Source: Methylocystaceae bacterium
Lineage (GTDB): Bacteria > Pseudomonadota > Alphaproteobacteria > Rhizobiales > Beijerinckiaceae
DNA: 64,000 nucleotides
NCBI GenBank assembly: GCA_009773555.1
Contig: WSXZ01000022.1
Span: forward strand, 23,530 to 87,529
Direction: 5' to 3'
The position numbers were made by a program, and so were the translations under genes. Of this stretch, positions 58,181 to 64,000 are shown piece after piece. Position 1 is the stretch's first letter. The number at the start of each line of letters is the position of its first letter. The notes under the pieces were generated by a model that did no database searches, was not told where the DNA came from, and saw only the letters and a program-made list of their open reading frames with translations.

Positions 58181-59515
58181 ATGGCGGCGAATTTTTTCTG
58201 GAGATTTCTATTCGCGCTGACCGCTACCGCGCTCGCCGCCTGCGATCGCGGCCCCGAAATGCCAGAGAGCGCTGGCTATGGACCCAATCCGACGCTGCCG
58301 TCGCCGCATCCGACCGGCGCATTTCCATACGTGAATATCGCGCGCGCGGTGGGCTGGCCAAGCGGCGAAAAACCTACGCCCGCCGAGGGTCTGGACGTTG
58401 AAGCTTTTGCGACGGGGCTCGACCATCCGCGCTGGCTGTACGAATTGCCGAACGGCGACATTCTTGTCGCGGAAACCGATGCGCCGCCGAAGTCCGAAAA
58501 CGAAGGCGGCGGCGGCGTTCGCGGCTTCTTCATGGGCCTTTATATGCGCCAGGCCGGCTCGAATAAGCCGAGCGCCAACCGCATCACGCTGCTACGCGAC
58601 GCAGACGGCGACGGCGTGGCCGAGACCAAGGAAGTCTTTCTGGAAAACCTCAATTCGCCCTTCGGCATGGCGCTGGTGGGCGATCAGCTTTACGTCGCCA
58701 ACGCCGATTCGCTCGTGCGCTTTCCGTATAAGGAAGGCGATACGCGCATCGAAGCGGCGCCCGAAAAGGTCGCGGATCTGCCTGCGGGACGCAATCATCA
58801 CTGGACGAAGAGCCTTGTCGCGGATCCTGTGGGCTCGCGTCTTTACGTGGGCGTCGGGTCCAACTCCAATGCGGGCGAGAATGGCATGGAGGAAGAGCAT
58901 AACCGCGCCGACATTCTGGAGATTGATCCGGCGACCGGCGACACGCGGGTGTTCGCTTCTGGACTGCGCAACCCGGTCGGGATGGACTGGAACCCCGCGA
59001 CAGGCGACCTCTGGGTCGCGGTGAACGAACGCGACGAGATCGGCGACAATCTCGTGCCCGACTACATGACAAAGGTGCGCGACGGCGCCTTTTACGGCTG
59101 GCCATATAGCTATTTCGGACAGCATGTCGACGAGCGCGTGCAGCCGCAGGATCGGGAACTCGTCAAGCAGGCGGTCCGGCCGGATTATGCGCTCGGCTCT
59201 CACACTGCCTCGCTTGGATTTACTTTCGTCGGCGATTCCGCCCTCGGGCCGTTCCAGAACGGCGCGATCATCGGCCAGCACGGATCGTGGAATCGCAGTC
59301 CCCGCGTGGGCTACCGCGTCATTTTTGTAAAGTTCGAGAATGGCGCGCCGGTGGGCGCCCCGAAAGAGGTGCTGACCGGCTTTCTGAACGAGCGCGGCGA
59401 AGCGCGGGGCAGGCCGGTCGGCGTCATCGTCGATAAGCGCGGCGCACTGCTGGTGGCCGACGACGTCGGCGGCGTCGTGTGGCGGGCGAGCGCCGCCAAG
59501 AAGGAAACCGACTAG
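58181..59515 (+). CDS. PQQ-dependent sugar dehydrogenase-like lipoprotein (sorbosone dehydrogenase family)
   Basis: A 444-residue beta-propeller protein. The N-terminal signal ends in the lipobox LAAC (residue 21), so it should be lipid-anchored at the periplasmic side. Propeller motifs [81 protein letters not shown] and [12 protein letters not shown] are typical of the soluble GSDH/L-sorbosone dehydrogenase group that binds PQQ. Substrate and electron acceptor are unknown. No pqq genes are in the window. Confidence 0.87.
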   Translation: MAANFFWRFLFALTATALAACDRGPEMPESAGYGPNPTLPSPHPTGAFPYVNIARAVGWPSGEKPTPAEGLDVEAFATGLDHPRWLYELPNGDILVAETDAPPKSENEGGGGVRGFFMGLYMRQAGSNKPSANRITLLRDADGDGVAETKEVFLENLNSPFGMALVGDQLYVANADSLVRFPYKEGDTRIEAAPEKVADLPAGRNHHWTKSLVADPVGSRLYVGVGSNSNAGENGMEEEHNRADILEIDPATGDTRVFASGLRNPVGMDWNPATGDLWVAVNERDEIGDNLVPDYMTKVRDGAFYGWPYSYFGQHVDERVQPQDRELVKQAVRPDYALGSHTASLGFTFVGDSALGPFQNGAIIGQHGSWNRSPRVGYRVIFVKFENGAPVGAPKEVLTGFLNERGEARGRPVGVIVDKRGALLVADDVGGVVWRASAAKKETD

Positions 59516-59601
59516 CCGGCTGCGCTCGCATTTGGCCGCCGCCTATGCTATCGGCTGCGGTCAGCCCGGTTTTTTCGGGCGGAGTCAAGGGTCTGGCGCA
59601 C

Positions 59602-60387
59602 ATGTCCGATATTTTCCATGAGGTCGATGAAGATGTCCGGCGCGACAAGGCGGCGGACCTTTGGCGGCGCTATCACACGCCGATCCTGATCTTCGCCGTG
59701 CTGATCGTCGCTGCGACCGGCGCGTGGAGCTATTACCAGACCAACCGTCAAAAAGCGGCGGAAGCCGCGAACGCCCGCTTTGAAGCCGCGATCGCGCTCG
59801 CCAGTGATGGCAAGGTCACAGAGGCTGCGGCCGCTTTCGATGCTCTCGCCAAGGACGGTCCCAAAGGCTATGCGACGCTCGCGCGCATCCGGGCTGCGGA
59901 ACTGCGCGAAGACCGGGCGCGCGCGCTCCAAGAATTGGAGGCGATCGCCGACGACAAGAATGTCGACAAACTGAATCAGGAAGTCGCGCTGCTGCGTGCT
60001 GCGCTGATCATCCTCGAGAGCGGAGACCGCCAGAAAATGGAACGCGCGCTCGGACCCATGATGACGTCGAACGGCGCATTCCGCTTCTCGGCGCAAGAAT
60101 TGAATGGTCTCGATGCGCTGGCCAATGACGATTTCGAAGAGGCCGAGAGGGACTTCAACGTTCTGCTCAGCGATCGCGACGCTCCGCAATCCGTGCGTCA
60201 GCGCGCTGCGGCCTATCAGGGCTTGCTGCACGCGAAACGCGGACCCAAGCCGGCGGCGGCGCCGGCGGCTGGGGCCGGAGGAGCAGCGAGCGGCGGCAAT
60301 GTCACCGTGACGCCGGTGATCGAGCCGGAACAGGAGGGCGCTGCATCGTCCGGCGAGGCGCCGTTCGAGGTGAAGCCCTCGAAGTAG
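59602..60387 (+). CDS. YfgM-like tetratricopeptide membrane protein
   Basis: A 261-residue protein started at ATG 59602 (MSDIFHEVDEDVRRDKAADLWRRY). It has one N-terminal helix (TPILIFAVLIVAATGAWSYY), then helical TPR-like repeats in the periplasm and a Pro/Ala/Gly-rich tail. This layout is that of YfgM, an ancillary protein of the Sec translocon and BamB partner. It lies 36 bp upstream of der on the same strand, the same neighbour order seen in other proteobacteria (yfgM-bamB-der, here without bamB). Confidence 0.88.
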   Translation: MSDIFHEVDEDVRRDKAADLWRRYHTPILIFAVLIVAATGAWSYYQTNRQKAAEAANARFEAAIALASDGKVTEAAAAFDALAKDGPKGYATLARIRAAELREDRARALQELEAIADDKNVDKLNQEVALLRAALIILESGDRQKMERALGPMMTSNGAFRFSAQELNGLDALANDDFEEAERDFNVLLSDRDAPQSVRQRAAAYQGLLHAKRGPKPAAAPAAGAGGAASGGNVTVTPVIEPEQEGAASSGEAPFEVKPSK

Positions 60388-60423
60388 CGGCGAAGGGCGC
60401 GGTAGCGCAGCGAGAAACGAGTC

Positions 60424-61824
60424 ATGTCCTTTTCGCTCGCGATCATCGGGCGGCCGAACGTTGGCAAATCGACGTTGTTCAACCGGCTGACCGGCAAGAA
60501 GCTGGCGCTTGTCGATGACCGTCCCGGCGTCACCCGCGATCGCCGGGAGGGCGACGCCAAGCTCGCCGATCTGCGCTTCACAATCATCGACACGGCCGGG
60601 CTGGAGGAAGGCCGGGGCCCGACTCTGGAAGGGCGCATGCGCGCCCAGACTGAGAACGCGATCCTCTCCGCCGACGCAATTCTCTTTCTCATCGACGCGC
60701 GCGTTGGCGTCACGCCCGACGACAAATATTTCGCCGATCTCGTCCGTCGCGCTGGCAAGCCGGTTATCCTGATCGCCAACAAGGCGGAAGGAAAGGCCGG
60801 CGGGCCCGGCGTCTACGACGCCTTTTCGCTGGGTCTTGGCGATCCCGTGCCGTTTTCCGCCGAGCATGGCGAAGGCATGGGCGCGCTCTATGACGCGCTG
60901 CGCGAGGCTCTGCCCGAGGAGACCGCCGAGCCCTTCGAAGACGACGTCGCCATTGAAGAAAATCTGCGCAACGACGATGAGGACGGCAGCGACCTCGATG
61001 TCACGAAGCCGCTGCGCATCGCGGTCGTCGGACGGCCCAACGCCGGAAAATCGACGCTCATCAACCGCATTCTCGGCGAGGAGCGCCTGCTGACGGGACC
61101 CGAAGCGGGAATCACGCGCGATTCGATCTCGGTCGATTTCGTGTGGCGCGACCGCAAGATGAAGCTCTTCGACACGGCCGGTCTGCGCAAGCGCGCCCGC
61201 GTCGTCGACAAGCTGGAAAAGCTGTCGGCCGCCGACGCGCTGCGCGCCGTGCGGTTTTCGGAAGTCGTCGTGCTGCTCGTCGATTCGACGATTCCCTTTG
61301 AGAAGCAGGATCTCTCGATCGCCGACCTCGCGGCTCGCGAGGGGCGCGCCGTCGTCATCGCGCTCGGCAAATGGGACCTCGTCGAGAACCGCGACGCTAC
61401 GCTCATCAAGCTGCGCGACGACGCAGAACGCCTGCTGGCGCAGCTGCGCGGCTGTCCGGTGGTTCCGGTGTCAGGCGCGACGGGGCAGGGGCTGGACAAG
61501 CTCATGCAAGCGATCCTCGCGGTTCACGAAATTTGGAACAAGCGCATCGGCACCGGGCGGCTCAATCGATGGCTGTTGACGCAAATCGAGGAGACGCCGC
61601 CGCCGGCGGTTTCCGGGCGGCGCATCAAGATACGCTACATGACGCAAGCCAAGTCGCGGCCGCCGCATTTCGTGCTCTTCGGCAATCAGCTCGACGAGCT
61701 GCCGACGAGTTACGAGCGCTTCCTGATCAACGGTCTGCGTAAGACCTTCGACCTTCCCGGCGTGCCGATCAGGATCTCGAAAAAGTCGGGGGAGAACCCT
61801 TTCGAGGGGCGTCACAAAGGCTGA
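60424..61824 (+). CDS. der: GTPase Der (EngA), ribosome assembly
   Basis: A 466-residue GTPase with two tandem G domains and a KH-like C-terminal domain that helps mature the 50S subunit. G1 motifs are [16 protein letters not shown] (residue ~10) and [16 protein letters not shown] (~200), and [10 protein letters not shown] and [11 protein letters not shown] are the two G3 motifs. NKAEGK and the second-domain KWDL give base recognition. Length and order match the family. Confidence 0.98.
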   Translation: MSFSLAIIGRPNVGKSTLFNRLTGKKLALVDDRPGVTRDRREGDAKLADLRFTIIDTAGLEEGRGPTLEGRMRAQTENAILSADAILFLIDARVGVTPDDKYFADLVRRAGKPVILIANKAEGKAGGPGVYDAFSLGLGDPVPFSAEHGEGMGALYDALREALPEETAEPFEDDVAIEENLRNDDEDGSDLDVTKPLRIAVVGRPNAGKSTLINRILGEERLLTGPEAGITRDSISVDFVWRDRKMKLFDTAGLRKRARVVDKLEKLSAADALRAVRFSEVVVLLVDSTIPFEKQDLSIADLAAREGRAVVIALGKWDLVENRDATLIKLRDDAERLLAQLRGCPVVPVSGATGQGLDKLMQAILAVHEIWNKRIGTGRLNRWLLTQIEETPPPAVSGRRIKIRYMTQAKSRPPHFVLFGNQLDELPTSYERFLINGLRKTFDLPGVPIRISKKSGENPFEGRHKG

Positions 61825-61866
61825 GCGACTCTTGTGTCATGACGCCGCTCACGAGATTGTGTCGCC

Positions 61867-62877
61867 ATGCTCAAGCCTTCTCCTGAAAAACTTCTCGCTC
61901 TCGGCATGTCGTTCTGGAACGCCAAGGCGCTGCTTTCGGCAGTGGAGCTCGGCGTCTTCGACGCTCTCGCCGACGGTCCCGCCGACCTTGCGACGCTGAC
62001 GCCGAAGCTCGGGTTGCACAAGCGCTCCGCGCAAGACTTTTTCGACGCGCTCGTAGCGATGAAAGTTCTGGAGCGCGATGCGGCCGGGCGTTACGTCAAT
62101 ACGCCCGAGACGGAATTTTTCCTCGTGCGCGGTCGGCCGAGCTATGTCGGCGGGCTGCTGGAGATGGCCAATGCGCGCCTCTACGAGAGCTGGGGACATC
62201 TGTCGGAGGCGTTGAGAACCGGCCGACGCCAAAGCGAAAATCAGGACGAGACCGATTTCTTCGCGGCACTTTACGCCGATCCGCAACGTCTGCGCGGCTT
62301 CCTCTCCGCGATGAGCGGCGTGAGCGCCGGCGCCGCCCAGGCGATCGCCGACAAATTCTCCTGGCGGGACTATCGGACCTTCGTTGATGTCGGCGCCGCG
62401 CAGGGCATGGTCCCCGTCACCATCGCGCGGGCGCATCCGCATCTTTCGGGCGGCGGCTTCGATCTCCCCCAAGTCGGACCGATATTCGAGGAATTTGTCG
62501 TCGCCAATGGGCTCGCGGAGCGACTGCGGTTCTACCCCGGCGACTTTTTCAAGGACGATTTGCCCAAGGCCGACGTCATCATCATGGGGCACATCCTTCA
62601 TGACTGGGATCTTGAGCAAAAGCGGATGCTGTTGAAAAAGGCCTATGACGCCCTCCCGGAAGGCGGCGCGCTGATCGTCTATGAAGCCATGATCGATAAT
62701 GATCGTCGCGAGAACGCTTTCGGCCTGCTGATGAGCCTCAATATGCTGATCGAGACCGACGGCGGCTTCGACTTTACGGGGGCAGACTGCGAGGGCTGGA
62801 TGAAGGAAGCCGGGTTCTCCAGCTCCCGGGTTGAGCATCTGACGGGGCCGGATTCCATGGTGGTCGGCGTCAAATAG
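61867..62877 (+). CDS. SAM-dependent O-methyltransferase (acetylserotonin-like)
   Basis: A 336-residue methyltransferase of the same superfamily as the gene at 12551-13666. The N-terminal winged helix ([28 protein letters not shown]) is followed by a SAM domain with [31 protein letters not shown], and the catalytic-base region [27 protein letters not shown]. The substrate is unknown; plant-like and bacterial members methylate phenolic or hydroxyl groups. It follows der on the same strand after 42 bp. Confidence 0.9.
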   Translation: MLKPSPEKLLALGMSFWNAKALLSAVELGVFDALADGPADLATLTPKLGLHKRSAQDFFDALVAMKVLERDAAGRYVNTPETEFFLVRGRPSYVGGLLEMANARLYESWGHLSEALRTGRRQSENQDETDFFAALYADPQRLRGFLSAMSGVSAGAAQAIADKFSWRDYRTFVDVGAAQGMVPVTIARAHPHLSGGGFDLPQVGPIFEEFVVANGLAERLRFYPGDFFKDDLPKADVIIMGHILHDWDLEQKRMLLKKAYDALPEGGALIVYEAMIDNDRRENAFGLLMSLNMLIETDGGFDFTGADCEGWMKEAGFSSSRVEHLTGPDSMVVGVK

Positions 62878-62961
62878 AGCCGCCGCGCGCGCGAACGCGT
62901 CACCGGCGCCTGCGACGAATCCCCGCGTCGCCGCGCCGGATTTTGGTTGGACAGGAGCTAG

Positions 62962-62979
62962 TTTTGAATTATTCTAATT
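62962..62979. promoter_or_regulatory. Irr/ICE-like palindrome upstream of rubrerythrin
   Basis: The sequence TTTTGAATTATTCTAATT is nearly symmetrical (TTGAAT-T-ATTCTAA) and close to the iron control element bound by Irr in rhizobia. It lies 53 bp before the rubrerythrin start, a sensible promoter position, in an AT-rich island. Confidence 0.5.
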
Positions 62980-62986
62980 CCTGTGT

Positions 62987-63004
62987 CGCGGCCTTACGGC
63001 CGCG
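62987..63004 (+). other. Hairpin in the rubrerythrin leader
   Basis: A perfect 7-bp stem CGCGGCC with GGCCGCG around a TTAC loop, lying between the palindrome and the gene. It may stabilise the leader or act as a weak attenuator; no function is shown. Confidence 0.5.
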
Positions 63005-63031
63005 CCGACTCGAATACTTGGAGGCAAGAAA

Positions 63032-63451
63032 ATGGCTATGCTCAAGGGCAGCAAGACCGAAGAAAATTTGAAGGCCGCCTTCGCCGGCGAATCGCAGGCG
63101 AATCGCCGTTATCTCTATTTTGCTCAAAAGGCCGACGTCGAGGGCTACAATGACGTGGCCACCGTGTTCCGCTCCACCGCCGAAGGCGAGACCGGCCACG
63201 CCCACGGCCATCTGGAGTTCCTGGAGACCGTCGGCGATCCTGCGACCGGCCTGCCGATCGGCAAGACCGCCGATAACCTCAAAGCCGCGGTCGCCGGGGA
63301 AACGCACGAATATACGGATATGTATCCCGGCATGGCGCGCTCCGCCCGCGACGAGGGCTTCGAGGAGATCGCCGACTGGTTCGAGACGCTCGCCAAGGCT
63401 GAGCGTTCGCATGCTGGCCGCTTCCAGCGCGCCCTGGACGAGCTGAAGTAA
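63032..63451 (+). CDS. Rubrerythrin, short form without rubredoxin domain
   Basis: A 139-residue ferritin-like diiron protein that reduces peroxide. Ligand motifs are [52 protein letters not shown] and [11 protein letters not shown]. The C-terminal rubredoxin domain of classical rubrerythrin is absent, as in many aerobic alphaproteobacteria. An Fe-S oxidoreductase gene begins about 200 bp downstream, a common pairing; electrons may come from it. The ATG has GAGG as ribosome site. Confidence 0.96.
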   Translation: MAMLKGSKTEENLKAAFAGESQANRRYLYFAQKADVEGYNDVATVFRSTAEGETGHAHGHLEFLETVGDPATGLPIGKTADNLKAAVAGETHEYTDMYPGMARSARDEGFEEIADWFETLAKAERSHAGRFQRALDELK

Positions 63452-63470
63452 GCAGAGAATTACGTCCTTC

Positions 63471-63633
63471 GCGTCATGGCCGGGCTTGACCCGGCCATCC
63501 ACGCGATGGGAGACCGGCGAAAGGCTCGGAGCCTGACCCGCGCGCCAGCGGCTGGGCTTCAGCATCCCTATCGTGCGGCGACCGCTCCGCAGCATCCCCG
63601 CGTGGATGGCCGGACAAGCCCGGCCATGACGGC
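63471..63633. repeat. Dispersed palindromic repeat, copy 2
   Basis: Inverted arms with left end GCGTCATGGCCGGGCTTGAC and right end GACAAGCCCGGCCATGACGG-like (after one base change) flank about 90 nt of other sequence. The arms match those of copy 1 at 55906-56043. It lies between rubrerythrin and the Fe-S protein gene, so the two may be transcribed through it. Confidence 0.8.
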
Positions 63634-63656
63634 CGTTGTGTTTTGGAACAACAAAG

Positions 63657-64000
63657 ATGAGAGAAGGCAGCCTCGAGGCTCCGATTCGGCATCCGCTGGA
63701 TTGGCGCAGCGCCGATTTTTATGACGATGCGAAGCTCGACGCGGAAATGCGCCGGGTTTTCGATATTTGTCATACGTGCCGGCGCTGTTTCAATCTGTGC
63801 GACTCCTTCCCGCGGCTGTTCGATCTCATCGACGAATCGAAAAGCGGCGAGCTCGACACCGTCGCGAGCGCGGACTTCAAACAGGTCGTCGACGCCTGCA
63901 CCCTTTGCGACATGTGCTTCATGTCGAAGTGCCCCTATGTGCCGCCACATGAGTTCAACATCGACTTTCCGCATCTGATCCTGCGCTACCGCGCGGTCGA
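63657..64000 (+). CDS. 4Fe-4S oxidoreductase (GlpC/heterodisulfide reductase type), 3' truncated by window
   Basis: The first 114 codons are present. Two Cys-rich clusters for 4Fe-4S centres are visible: DICHTCRRCFNLCDSFP and DACTLCDMCFMSKCPYVPP. The start ATG 63657 (MREGSLEAPIRHPLDWRS) is the only reasonable one. In other alphaproteobacteria such a protein sits directly behind rubrerythrin and ahead of a DUF3501 gene; the C-terminal cysteine-rich (CCG) domains would lie past the window end. Confidence 0.9.
   Translation, partial: MREGSLEAPIRHPLDWRSADFYDDAKLDAEMRRVFDICHTCRRCFNLCDSFPRLFDLIDESKSGELDTVASADFKQVVDACTLCDMCFMSKCPYVPPHEFNIDFPHLILRYRAV

Overview
The window looks like chromosomal DNA of a GC-rich alphaproteobacterium, most likely of the order Hyphomicrobiales (Rhizobiales). 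Supporting signs are the gene order coaD - two cyclophilins - queA - small ORF - tgt, a ROSE-type RNA thermometer in front of an hsp20 gene, an Irr/ICE-like palindrome in front of rubrerythrin, many 4-bp ATGA/GTGA start-stop overlaps, and dispersed palindromic repeats of the kind common in that order. A placement near the Methylocystaceae is a guess; no diagnostic gene such as pmo or mxa is present. No rRNA, CRISPR array, complete insertion sequence or prophage is visible.

Layout. 0-3.2 kb: a 5'-truncated P-type cation ATPase whose last segment runs, out of frame, into a membrane-fusion (HlyD-like) adaptor. 3.2-5.3 kb: tRNA-Ile2, then a class II aldolase and mtnA converging, which suggests a methylthioadenosine/DHAP shunt. 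5.3-13.7 kb: a FemAB-like acyltransferase, Anbu (proteasome-like) coupled to tsaC, an acid-ceramidase-like Ntn hydrolase, pgi, a decayed cytochrome-like gene, DoxX and an O-methyltransferase. 13.8-18.9 kb: tRNA-Arg with a possible recombinase relic, a disrupted TonB-dependent receptor with a DUF2946-like partner, a LuxR regulator, and Hsp20 under a probable RNA thermometer. 18.9-28.7 kb: a low-complexity secreted protein, then gltB (frameshifted), a membrane diguanylate cyclase, gltD and a small membrane protein. 28.7-34.5 kb: cell-envelope and secreted proteins (L,D-transpeptidase, SGNH hydrolase, RNase T2), RlmJ, a GST and a LysM protein. 34.7-41.6 kb: coaD, cyclophilins, PRC-barrel protein, queA/tgt, a HigA-like regulator and a DNA methyltransferase. 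41.6-48 kb: recG, a VanX-type dipeptidase, pyrE, a GST and a lytic transglycosylase. 48-51 kb: a less conserved, locally AT-richer stretch with a broken secreted ORF and a methyltransferase. 51-64 kb: tRNA-Leu, YqaA/DsbB, a brnTA module, rlmN, an MFS exporter, a nuclease-like protein, a broken DUF72 gene, a PQQ-type sugar dehydrogenase, der, another O-methyltransferase, rubrerythrin and the start of an Fe-S oxidoreductase.

The most notable signals are as follows. (1) The queuosine enzyme Tgt has lost three of its four zinc ligands in a coordinated way. (2) Several otherwise well-kept genes (gltB, TonB receptor, DUF72, ATPase-adaptor) carry short internal losses of roughly 40-50 nt that break the frame; this is either a shared decay process or a systematic assembly artefact. 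(3) hsp20 has a well-formed ROSE hairpin. (4) A brnT toxin frame has no start codon while its antitoxin is intact. (5) An SGNH hydrolase has Thr in place of its nucleophile Ser. I saw no large, clearly new multi-gene system. All family assignments come from recognising sequence motifs by eye; no search was run.
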